A stretch of 12,588 bases of DNA from Conidiobolus incongruus B7586. Its lineage: Eukaryota; Entomophthoromycota; Entomophthoromycetes; Entomophthorales; Conidiobolaceae. The stretch lies in assembly GCA_000697335.1 (NCBI GenBank), contig JNEM01008243.1, forward strand, positions 1 through 12,588, read 5' to 3'. The position numbers were made by a program, and so were the translations under genes. Within the stretch, counting starts at the first letter, position 1, and the number at the start of each line of letters is the position of its first letter. The notes beneath the pieces are model-generated. The model was not told where the DNA came from. It did not search any database and saw nothing but the letters and a program-made list of their open reading frames with translations. Positions 1 through 11,642 of the stretch are shown here, in pieces.

Positions 1-961
1 AATTTAAATATATTAATTTAAAATATGATTATTTTTTCCTCTTAATTCTTATTATTTTTGATATTTTATCATTATTATATTTAATATTAAAGCTATATTT
101 AAAATATATATAATGGATATTATTTAATATAATATTTATTAAATTTATATTGAATTATTATTTATAAAGCTTAAATAAATTTTTTTATATTTATATTATC
201 TTATTATATTAAAGATCACATTGCTTTTATATTAGGTATTCTTTTTTATTATATTTATTTTATTACCTATTATTTTTATATTTCAATACGTAATTAAGAT
301 ATAATTTATAGGTATTATATATATCTTAAATTTATATATAATAAGATATAAATTAAAAATAAAATAAAATAGCTATAAATAATATCTATTTATATAAAAT
401 CTTAATATTAATAATACTTTTCATATTTATAGTTAAAAAATATAATATTTATTAGAAATTTCTATTATTTGTGATTTTTATAATTTTAATATAATGAATA
501 TTATTATTAAAATTTACATCACTAAAGGCAATCTTTAATCAGAAATAATTTATTTTTAAATAAATATCAATCAAAGTAAAATTAGTCAAAATAAAAAAAC
601 TTGCTATTATATAAAAAATATTCTTCCTTTTATATAATAAAGATTCTCAGTTAAATTAAATCATATGTAATTATTAAATAGCAACTTTCAATAAGAACAC
701 CCATGACCTTGTTAGCCATAATTCATAATAACAGTTAACCAAAAATATAATATATAATTTAATTGAAAAAATATAGTTAAGATATATTTATTGAGTGCTT
801 AATTTTGAAACTTAAACTTGATAAAATATTTTAAAATATTTATTAAAAATATAAATAATTAAGTCATTAATTTTGAAATTAAATAAAAAATATTATAGAA
901 TAAATTGATTATTATCAAAATAAATAATAATGTCAATATGCTTAAATATAAGTTTAATAAA

Positions 962-977
962 TCGGTAAGCTACCCGA
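962..977. repeat. Small GC-rich inverted repeat (hairpin)
   Basis: TCGGTA and TACCCGA flank AGC and can pair over six base pairs with a one-base bulge. It stands out because the surrounding hundreds of bases have almost no G or C. No adjacent T run or gene suggests a terminator or an RNA gene. Confidence 0.45.
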
Positions 978-1630
978 ATAATAAATATATTTACATTTAA
1001 ACTAATTAGATAAGACATATGATAGAAGATAATAATTCAATTTTAAATTCCTTGTAGTTTACTTTTAATATTATATCATGAAGAAAATATTTGGATTAAT
1101 TCGTTGAAAATCAAGTATTATATTATTACTTAGTATAAAGGTATAAATAACATATAGTTGAGTTTGTGATTAAAACTTCAATATAAGTATAGTTTTGGTA
1201 ATTATTTATTGAAAAATATAATAATTATTTAAAGTAAATCTATGATGAAATTAATTTTACTAATTTTTTTTCTACATTAAATAAATTACTCTGATTTATT
1301 TGATATATAGAAATTTTCATTTTAATGATTATTTGTATGAATATTAAATATTTTCTATCGTCTCCAATAATAAAAATAATCTTTTATATATTATTAGATA
1401 TATTTAGTAATTATAATTTTTAAAGTGCAGCTATATTATTAATAAAAATGACTATTGATATTAATTTCAGAATAATAATCTATATTATGATTAGTTAAAT
1501 AACTTTCAATTTACTATATAAATATACTCTAAATAAAATTCAATAATTTAATAATTTCAATATTTATTATATTTAATAATATCAATAATTATAGATAAAA
1601 TAAATGATATTTTAATACTATATATTATTA

Positions 1631-1669
1631 CAATTTTTCAACTTTTCAATTTTTCAATTGTTTCAATTG
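1631..1669. repeat. Short tandem repeat of a TTTTCAA(C/T)-like 8-mer
   Basis: TCAA recurs four times at spacings of 8, 8 and 9 bases (C at 1639, 1647, 1655, 1664), each preceded by a T run. It is a small degenerate tandem array of about 39 bp, probably replication slippage. Confidence 0.7.
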
Positions 1670-2403
1670 TTAGTATAATTGAAAATATTTATAAAGTTAG
1701 AAAAATAAATCATAAATAAAATAGATTTGAATAATAAAGATAAAAATAAATAATTTAAAATATGAAAATGAGTATATTAATATAATAATTTATAATTGAT
1801 AAAAATCTAATTTAAATGAAATATGCTTCCACTATGTCACAAGGTGAAATATATAAATAAAGCGTACATTTCAATTATAAATTTTAAAGTTAGAGTAAGA
1901 ATTAGTTTAATATAACGTATTTAATAAAACTGATAGTTTAATACCTCGATAAACAGTTTATCAAATCAATTTTAGCTTATAGCCTTACTAAAATACAAAT
2001 ATTTTGAAATAGTTTAAACTTCATCTAAACACCATAATGAACCAGATATATTATAAATGTGGTAACTATTGAAGGAAAGTTATTTAATATATAGAATATC
2101 TAATAAAAAAACCAAAATAATATCTTTCCCCTATTATTTATAAAATACTAAGTGAATTAAATTTGGACCATTAATTAATAAATAATTAATATTTATTTTT
2201 AAATTAAGATAATTGATAAATGCCATTATATATTAAACACAACTCACTTATATTTTTAATTTTTTGAAAATATATTTTCTAACTTTAATAAGGCCTACTA
2301 TGAACATTGATAGAAATTATATTTTTTTTTCAAATCAAATAGAGAAGTTTATTAAATTCAGATTATTAATTTGATAGAGAAATTTTAAAGGTTATATTTT
2401 AAA

Positions 2404-2431
2404 ATATATATATATATATATATGTATATAT
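2404..2431. repeat. (AT)n microsatellite
   Basis: An alternating A/T run of about 28 bp with one G interruption, inside the spacer. It is self-complementary and can extrude as a hairpin, but is common in DNA of this composition. Confidence 0.9.
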
Positions 2432-2865
2432 TAATTTCTCAAATAAATGATAGTATTGAAAAAGAATTGTATATTAAAATAAATGGGTTTTATACTGTTT
2501 ATGCTTTCATTAAAAGAATTAAAACACAAAACGTTATTATTCATGATTTCAAACTATATATCTCGTTAATTTATTCATACTCCAAATTCAAATATCTATG
2601 AATTCTATCTATCTGACAATAACGATGTTTGAAGGCAATTATTATAGAATTCTGATTATTTATTTTAAAATTGATTTCATATAAATCAAGTAATAACACC
2701 AAAACAATTATATTTTCATAATTCAAAAAAGTTATAATAAGTCAAAGAATGAAATAATTTAGTTAAGTAAAATAGCTATGTTTGATATTGAAAAAATATT
2801 AAAATTTAATTTAAACTGGGATAGTAATTAATTTTATATAATTATAATAAATCTAAGAAAAAGCG

Positions 2866-2880
2866 TATATATATATATAT
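2866..2880. repeat. Short (TA)n microsatellite
   Basis: A 15-bp alternating T/A run following AAGCG, in the gene-free spacer. No function is implied. Confidence 0.85.
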
Positions 2881-3775
2881 TTAAATTTCCATTAACATAT
2901 GCCACATAATTCCTCAAAGATCAAAGTTTGATAAAATTTTATATTTAATTTAAAACTATAGTAGGTAATTTGAGATCCAATATCTCAAAATTTATATACC
3001 ATATATTAAATACATCACATATAATTATCAATAAATTTTGACATTATATTATAAAAAACAATCAAATAACAGATACTAAGAAGCTTTAAATTTTTTATAA
3101 AACAAATATAAATAAAAATATTTAAGATAATTATTATTTGGATAAATACATTTAGTTATAATCATTAAACAGATAAAATTCAGTTAGATGATTCAAGGTT
3201 ATAATAATTAATGGAATGAAATATCTTAGAAGAAAAGTTTCTAATATAATATTAAAATTTCTATGATAACGAAATCCTAACTAAATTGAAGTTTATCAAT
3301 AATGGAGTGTATATGATTAAATTATAGATTACCTACTCCATTTAATTTTTCTATATAAGTTGTATATTTAATCTCAAATTTAAAATTGTCTGATATTTCA
3401 AAATTTGAATATTATAAATTAATGAAATTTATGGTTGAATAATTCTTAATTATTTAACATTAAATTCTATTTATTTTTATACAGATTTTATTATTGAAAT
3501 AGTTAAAGTCAACTAAATTTTGAATTCTTATTTCTCTTGATGTATTAAACCACTGAATTTTCAATTACTTTTCCAAATTTATTAATTGAAAAGTTCAACT
3601 ATGATTAAATTTATATTGCAATCCAAATCAAAACTAATAATATAAAGAATATTGTTTAATCCTCCAATAGTACAACTTGAATAGCATTATATTCAATTAT
3701 TTACAAATGGTGCAAGGCATTAAAAATCTACTAAAATTATATCAATCTAACGTTCAAATTAAATTATTAAATAAT

Positions 3776-3781
3776 TTTATT
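3776..3781 (-). promoter_or_regulatory. Possible polyadenylation signal of UTP20 (AATAAA)
   Basis: On the minus strand AATAAA lies about 105 nt after the TAG stop, a usual distance for a 3' UTR. In such A+T-rich DNA the hexamer also occurs by chance many times, so this is only a candidate. Confidence 0.3.
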
Positions 3782-3885
3782 ATGGATAATCTATTAAAAA
3801 ATGTTGTTGGATTGCGAATTATAAATTAAATCGCTAATTTGAATCTGTTGGTCAGGCATTCAACATAAATGAGGAAAAATTTTAA

Positions 3886-6800
3886 CTATTTCTTTTGCTT
3901 CTTGCCATCTCCAAATCGACCCGACTTCAGCGTCTTTTTAAGTCCCTCCATCTTCTTTTCACGCTTTCTCTTATTCTTAAGAGTTTCACCCTTCTTCACC
4001 TTCAATTCAGCCAATTTTTGGGGATTGGAAATAGCCAGCTGTTTCAAATATTCCTTACGCTGTTGTTTCTTTTGAGATACGAGACGGTATACTTCGTTAG
4101 TGGCGCGTGTGTAGTTGGGAATACCCAACTTGGATTTCAAAAGCTCTTGAACTTGCTGGGTTAATTGATATAGGTTGGAATGGTGTTGAGGTACTGAAGG
4201 ATCTTGAAGAGTGACATAGATGGGGTAGATCACTGGTACCAAATGGGGCACGAGATGGTCAACTGTCATGAAACTAGTGAGTGCTGCGAATAGTTTGATG
4301 ATGACAGCCCTCTTTGAAGTCTTATTGGCTTTGAGGGTATCTCGACGTGCTAGGAGACTCAAACGCTCCAAAATGTGACTCACAGGGCGATCCAAATGCT
4401 GGAGTTGGTACTTCGTCTTTGAATCTAAAGTATCATCGTCGTTGTTAGAGTCTTCGTTGTCGGAATCGTTATCTTCGTCATTATCACCTTCGGTGTTGGA
4501 TTCGTGATTGACATCACCATTAGTTTCTTCAACTTCGAAGCCGTAGTCGAATTTGGACAATTCATCATCGGTTAGCATAACCTTTTCAACTCTATAGAAC
4601 AACTTCAATCCAAAGAGTATATTCTTAAGCCATTGATCAGCCATTGAGTCTTGAATCTGAGAATTCGTGACGAATTGCTTCAAAATCTTATTCAAAATCC
4701 ACAAAATATTAGGAATACTTGTAAACTCTTTGATTTGGATCATTTCTTGCCATAGTGTGGCAGCATCTGAAGCTTGTTCGAATCGTTGGCTGAATTCGTC
4801 GATAATTTTGTCCACGTCCAATTGGGAGAATAGTAAACCGAAGAGTTTGCCCGTAAGACTGCGGATCCATTGATGAGGATAATTCAAATGGTTGAGGATA
4901 AGTTGCCAAACGTCGTCAAGGTCTTTGGAGATTGTCAACTTGGGGAATTGTGTCAACAATTTGACTAATGCATTAAGTGAGTAGTATCCAAGTTCCCAAT
5001 GAGTAGGTACCAATTGACTCTGCTTAGCCAATTGATCCTCCATATCCAAAGTTAAAGTATTGGCTACATCGCTGTTCAATTCAACAGCTCTTTCTAAGAG
5101 TTTGAGACTGAGTTCGAGATTGTTCTTGATAGCATTTATAGTCAACTTGATGTGTGGTTGGTATTTGGTCTTCAATCCTTGAACCAATAATCCAGAAATT
5201 TGGATACCTGTTCTTCGCAACTGAATTGGTTGGGTCAAATCCTTAGGGAATGAAGTATTCCTATCCTGGTCAATGTCGAATTCAACTTTAGTCTTCAGCC
5301 ATTTGGTCATAAATTCCAAAATCAAATTGACTTGGGGTGGATCTAAAATGCTGAACAATTGAGTCAATAGTGAAGCACTCATCTCCCTACATGTGGGACT
5401 ATCGTCATTAATCAAAACCATAGTGAGTGCGAGGAACACCATCTCTCCAAATTCTTTGAAAAAGCCGTAGCCCTTATTCAACATTTGGAATAGAGTCTCA
5501 AGAACGGTTTCTCTACCACTTTCAAATTCATACTGTAAATTGTTGCACAAAAAGGTCAAAGTGGTCTTCAATCTCTGGGGACCTTGGGGATAATTGTGGA
5601 AGAATTCCAAGAAGAGAGATTGACACGATTTACGAACCGACAAATCACCGTTAGTTACCATAATTTTTTGGATTTCTTCCATGATGTCGTATACTTTAGA
5701 AACCATAAATTTACGTGTAATAATGGCTTTGAGTAATTTGAAGGTAAGGTATTGACGCTGGAATGCGAGAAGATCAGGTTGAATTAATTCGATTAGGTAC
5801 ACAACTTCTTTATCAGACAGGTGGATGTTACTGAACTGTTCAATGACTGGTGCCAACAGTCTGAAACCGTCCTGAACAGTCACTGGTAGGGTACTATTGT
5901 GGAATCGGATCAATTTCAAAATCCTCTGAACAATAACTGGCAATCCCATCTTCAAACCGGGTAATGGCAACATGATCAAATAATTCAAACCCTTGAGACC
6001 TAAACTGACAACATTGTCGAATTGACTAAACAAAGATTCACCTAGGAGATTGACGAAAGGATTGAGTAAATTTAACATTTCGGGCTGTTCAACGTTCAAT
6101 TTCTCCTTCTTAAACATCGTCAAAAACAAATTCAACCCAAATTCGATCAACTTGTGACCATTGTTAGCGAAATGATCCTTCTTTAAAAATTCATTCTCAA
6201 CTTTGGGACGATGTGCCTGTACTGTGAACGTCTTCTCGTATTGTTCCCCAGGCCCTTTGGTCTGTTTGATTTTTTTGCGTGACTCCAAAGGATCTTCAGT
6301 AGGTTGGCAGATTTGAATACTTTGACTCACAAGACCAAAACTAAATGTGAGAATAGATTTAGCATGGAATCCCTTATTTTTAATCAATCCCAAACTGATC
6401 CTCTGCAAACTCTGGTCAATTTTTTGAAGGACTGAATTACTTTCAGTAGATCTCAAAAGATCTTTAATAGGATTCAATAGGAAATGAATTTGACTAAATG
6501 ACAACAACGAACTAATCAATTCGAAACAATCGTATCCCTTCTTAGATTTCATTTCTTTAGATTTACCAGTATAATTTTCTGCTTCCTTTTCATCGCTAAC
6601 TTGACCGAATAAATCATTCACTACAATTTCTACCATAAGTTCGCTACAATCGTCCAAATCCCCCACAGTAATCTGAGTCTTTAAATTATCCAACAATGTG
6701 TGTAAAGTGTATCCCAGGACATGGCGTTGATAACCCAATCCCAGTGCTGTTTTCAATTCATTTACCAAAAAGTAAAAGTATTTGGGGCCAAGAGTAGCAT

Positions 6801-9800
6801 TCAATTTTACTAAAGTATCTCGAGTCACATCGCGACTTTTAACTTGTCTGGACTTCAAGAATTGACACACTTTCGTTAGCAAACCGGGCAATTGGTTACG
6901 GATTGTAGACTCTGGGAATTTCTTGAGGATTTTGGTAATAACAAGGGCTAATGGAATTCGCGATTGGATATTCTCTTCGGGACAGTGGTCCAACAAGTGA
7001 GAGAGTTGGGGAATTAAATGACGAAGGACAACTGTGTGAATGAAGAATGGTGTAACTTTAGGCTGATTACTAGGTTTATCTTCTTGTTCTTCGTCGTCAT
7101 TGTCATCATCATTTTCGTTTTGTTGGATGCTGGGTTCAGTTTGTTGTTGCTGTTGTTGAGACATACCCAAATCCAAATCCTCCTGAGTGACATCGAAATG
7201 GAAGCCATCCAAAATATACACTAACAACTTGACGTAGCTACCCTCAGTTTCCGGGGTAGATCTCTTGACAGCGTTTAACTGCTTACGGTAGAGACCGAAG
7301 AAAGGGTACCAGGGCATAAGTTGAACGATTTGAGTTATACATTTGCCACTCTCATGAACCAAATTACTATCTGACGAATTCAAAGCGAATTGTAAGCAAA
7401 GCGGCAGGAACATTGCTTGAACCACTTCTAATTGAATTTCTTGGTGGTGTTTTGTTAAAACACTCGATAATTTGGCCAATGCCAAAATACGTTTATGGAT
7501 TTGATGGTGTAGAACGTTATAAAAGAAATTATCGTCTTGAATTTCACCATCTTTGGTAGTTGCCAATAACTGAGTTAAACCGCTAAAGTAGGGATGGAAA
7601 CCGATTAATTCGACATGGTGACCGAACACTCGGAACAATTCCTCGATGACAATTTCTGCTTTCGTGGCTTGAATACCCTTCTTCAACATCGGGAAGATTA
7701 GGTTCAACACTTGATTCAACAAAGCTTCTGATCTAGGGTCGTCATCGTTGTGGAAATTTCGAGTCTCTTCTAAGTATCTCTTAATACAATAGGTACCACT
7801 ATTCCTCAGACTCATTTCGTTCTCGTCCATAACGTTGTAGAGAGCATTACACAGGATTGGCTGCCATTCTAAAGGTGACAGCTTGTCACTGTACTCTTGA
7901 TCCAGAGTTTGGTAAGCTTTCAATCTCCTGTCGAAATCGGGCTCATCCAAACGATACTTGGAGAAACTGTTGAGTTCAACCAACAATTCTGAAACTGTAG
8001 CTAATTGGGTATTGACAGTGGCGAAGTAGCACATAATGTCCGTTAAGATGGTGCGACATACGCGATGGTCTAACCCGAAGTAATGCTTTGTGAGCTGATA
8101 ATAAAAAGGCTCTAACTGTTGCCAACTCAATTCCAATTTCCTCAAATTCTCCAAAATAATTGACAAGAGTTGAGCTTTAGTTTCGTAAGGAACAATACCT
8201 TCTCCTTTCTCGAGACATGGAATCAACAAATCTAACAATTTGTAACTCAAATCCTTATCTTCGACTTTGGGAGCGAATACTGATAAAATTTGAACACACT
8301 TTTGGAACAATTTATACTTGTTAAGAATGAGCAAATCCCAACGGTTAGCCATAACATGATGCAAATTATTTAGAAGGGTTGCGACATTGGGCAAAATACC
8401 GTACTCGACGGCCAAGTTACCCTCGAGTTCCGATATTTTGATGAGTTGGAAGTAGTCAGAGTGTTTGATACGTTTCTGAACATTGAAATCTTCTGAGGGT
8501 TCGTTAAATTTCAATAAAATTAACTGTTCGAGCCAGTCGAAAACGAAATGAATTACACTGGGTTGGACAGATTTCGCTGATAGAATGTTAATCATACGGG
8601 GAATTAATTCGGATCGATAAGTCCACAAGAATGGAGCGAATTCAACCCTTTGGGCCCAAATCATGAACAAATCCATGAGTGCTGAGGGTGATTGGGAATT
8701 CTCTTGTGAGAAGCTTTCCAATTTGGAGTCGATAATGCCGAAAATACCTTGGGGGATATAAGGTGCAAAGTCAAAATTGGCGCGCAATTGGAAGATTTTA
8801 ACAAGACGTTTATAGCCCAAATTACGGATCTTTTTGTATTGTTGAGCTTGAGAATGCTGTTGGATGTTGGTTAAATATTGGAAGTGGTTGGATGCGTAGT
8901 GGATGAGGTAGAAAAGAGGGACTAGTAATTGATGATAATAAGGTAATGTCAAACCACCAAGTTGTGTCAACAAATCTGGAAGGAGGTTAAGGAATGTAAA
9001 ATGTCTGTAAATTGGCACAGATTTCATATCTTCCATTAATTTGTCATTAAATTCAAATTCGTAATTCATTTCATCAGCATTATTCTTGGGATCTTTCAAT
9101 AAGAAAGTATATTGAGTGGTATACAAATCGAACAAACTAGCCAATTCCTTATAATCCATACCAGACATGTACGATAGAATGGCGGCGCGTTTAGCTTGAG
9201 GATGCGATTGGGATCCCTTCTTAGTCTTCTTACTAATCAATCGACCGTAAAGGATTCTGGTGATGAAAGGGAGCAGTTTGGCACGATGACTGTGTTCGAT
9301 AGTGTTAGCATCGGGAGCCAAACTAAAGTTAATCATCACATCTCTGGTTTTCGAATCATCCAAAAGATCTTTAAGCTGATCGAAATAGGGATTCAAATAA
9401 TTGTAGCTCAAAGGCTTGAAGCACGCAACAACTTTCTGTTGGATTTGGAGATCGGTGTGCAATAACAAAGTTTGATAAATATCCAAGATTTGGCCAAAAT
9501 TACTCAAACTTTTGGGCGATGGTAACTTGGCATTTAAGTCCAAAAACTGGTACATGTGTTTCCACATAGGTCTAGAGCGAGTTTCGTCGGTTTCGGAGCT
9601 GGGAGCTTCTTCCTCTAGAATTTCTTCGTCATCGTCATCTTCATTATCGTTATCGTCTTGATTCGATTTGGATGATTCTTTCACTTTCAGCACCATATTT
9701 TCATCTCTCTCCAATTCTAGGTCATGGAACTTGTGGTAAAATGTCAAGAATGCATTGAACAACTCGGAAACACTCTCCTTACCAATAGCTTCAGAGGGTA

Positions 9801-11642
9801 ATTTGATAATGCTATTGAGTAAACAGGTAAAAACCGACCAAGAATCGAAATCGTCGGTACGGAACTTGTTGGCTTGGAATACGATTTCATTGGCGTTTTC
9901 AATTTGTTTGACTACATTGGCATTGTCAGAAGTTGTAAGAGAACTCAAAAAGTTGAATAAAAAGTTTTGAGCTGGACTGTTGAAAAGATTTTCAATTGGG
10001 GTAGGTTGCATCAAATCGACAACACTCTTATACTTGATATATTGCTGTTTCAAGTTGCCATCTTCGACAGATTTCAACAAATTGATGATCCATGTAAGTA
10101 ATTCGGAACCGGAAGGTCCTTGAATTAATTGGGTGATAAACTTAGTAGATTCGTTCCAAAGCGGTTGGAAATTGATGGTGAAGTGAGATACACACAATTT
10201 CAGTGCAAAGTGATGGAATTCGGTAGGAACAACGCCATTCAATTGCAATTGGACAACTCGCTTCAAAGTGTTAAGACGACTTTGATAGTTTGGAAGATCG
10301 TAAGCGGTAGACTCCATCGAATAGGCCAATTCGAAGGGATTTTCATTATTTAAACGTCTCAATTCTTCTTCACCCACAGGGTATTGAGAGTACAGGAGGA
10401 AAGTATTGGATCTGAGTGTTTGGTCAAAGTGATACAAATTATTTTCGGTAGCTTTGTAAATTGCGTGCAATTCATCATATGTTATCACCTTTTCAACTTG
10501 CTTAGATTGGGTAACACTGGTCATATATTTCATCAATTGAATTAATTCGATAAGTCCAGCGACAATTTGTTGACTTTGGTGATATTTTGGCAATACATTG
10601 TCAACAATATCCCTATAAAAATTGACTAAAGAATCCATATTCACAGACTCCTTGGACATTCTCATGTAAATTTTGGCATAAATTTGAATAATTTGACCCA
10701 ACAAGTACTGAGCAATAGTAAATTCGTACTGATTTAATTCACTCTCTGATGCCAAATAAGTCTTTAAGCAATTAAAGTTATCAATTAAAAGGTCCAAAAA
10801 TTCTTCCAAGTCTTTGATTACAATATGGGGTAGTGAAGTTAAGATGGAAGAGTAGATGCCAATTAAGCTAGATAATTGCAAGTTGTCATTATCTTCAACC
10901 ATCAAATTACTACCTTGAAAATCGTAAGCAGCTTTGATAGCTGTTGAAAATTGTTTGGAATTTTTAAATTCAGTCAACAATTCTCTGAAATAGTCGATTG
11001 GTTGTTGGGTGAAAAATTGTATTCTGCCAAACTCGTCTAAGTAGGAAACTACTTGGCTCTTGCTGTTACCACGAATTAAGTCGGATGAAATTAAGTGGTG
11101 GATGAGTAAAGTGAATTCAATAGGAGCAGATTGCCAGTTGGAACTCATAAATTTCATTAAACTGTTGAGACCGAGCGTTCTCAATGGAGAAAATTTGATA
11201 TAAGTTAAAGTTCTGAAGTATGTGATGATGGTGTTGGCATTTTCTGTGTGAATAATGATGTCAAGGATGCTGCGACCTTTGGTATATAAGCTGGAAGGAT
11301 CGGATTTGCTCATGATTTGAATCAAATATGAGAAAAGTTCAAGTTGAAGGGCTGGTGATAATTTGGGATCAGCTTTAGGTTGGAACAATCCTTTAGTAAT
11401 AGCTTGTACGCATTTATAATGAGTTGAAACATCTCCCAATAAAAAACCTTGGCGATGAGATAAAAATTGGTTGCAAAGACCGAAAACCCATGTCAACCCA
11501 TTCAAATCTTTGGACTCGAAGTGTGAAGCTAGCTGAACGTGTAATAATTCCCAAACGGGTTTGGCATTTTCTTGAGTATGGACATAGTATGCGAGTTTTT
11601 TGAGAAACTGAGCTAAGAGAGGGAACATGACTAGGTCATTTG
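3886..11642 (-). CDS. UTP20: UTP20 terminal exon, 7757 nt without an intron
   Basis: Begins with two bases (CA) that complete the split Thr codon, then NDLVMFPLL.. and runs open for 2584 sense codons to TAG. It carries the end of the N-terminal repeats, the DRIM block, the whole central and C-terminal solenoid and the basic tail. The methionine at 11626-11628 is internal: residues upstream are supported by frame, splice signals and homology. Leucine is largely TTG, glutamine mostly CAA and aspartate mixed GAT/GAC, giving much higher GC than the flanks. Confidence 0.95.

Larger units (their letters stand above)
1..3870. other. Gene-free, extremely A+T-rich spacer
   Basis: I see no supportable gene here. 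Stops are dense in all frames, no open frame of note exists, and I found no stretch with coding-like composition, no tRNA A/B boxes or T-loop, no rRNA-like segment, and no transposon ends or coding remnants. A few spots slightly richer in G/C (near 695-740, 962-977, 1825-1870 and 2030-2075) are too short to interpret. The part next to 3886 must include the UTP20 3' UTR. Minor simple repeats and a hairpin are listed separately. Confidence 0.8.

Noticed and set aside
794-890. Imperfect direct repeat (TTAATTTTGAAA twice, 68 bases apart)
   Set aside because: The match is about 12 A/T-dominated bases, compatible with chance in this composition; no tandem array follows.
3301-3342. Inverted repeat AATGGAGT / ACTCCATT with a 26-base gap
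   Set aside because: Only 8 bp perfect, with no extension of the stem; expected by chance over several kb and not placed at a gene end.
1-3870. Mitochondrial insertion (NUMT), transposon, CRISPR array or tRNA in the A+T-rich stretch
   Set aside because: No mitochondrial gene fragment, terminal repeats, regularly spaced repeats, reverse transcriptase or transposase remnants, or tRNA consensus boxes were seen. A+T richness alone is not evidence.
3895-4164. Plus-strand open frame of about 89 codons opposite the UTP20 3' end
   Set aside because: It lies wholly antisense to the conserved Lys-rich tail of UTP20. Its hydrophobic, Leu/Phe-rich peptide is what antisense of Lys/Glu codons gives. No independent support.
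7014-7224. Overlapping open frames on both strands around the Gln/acidic insert
   Set aside because: Low-complexity codons read in other frames give long opens by chance; the true frame is fixed by homology on both sides.
9196-9465. Plus-strand open frame of about 89 codons opposite the DRIM block
   Set aside because: Antisense shadow of the best-conserved part of UTP20; no recognisable domain.
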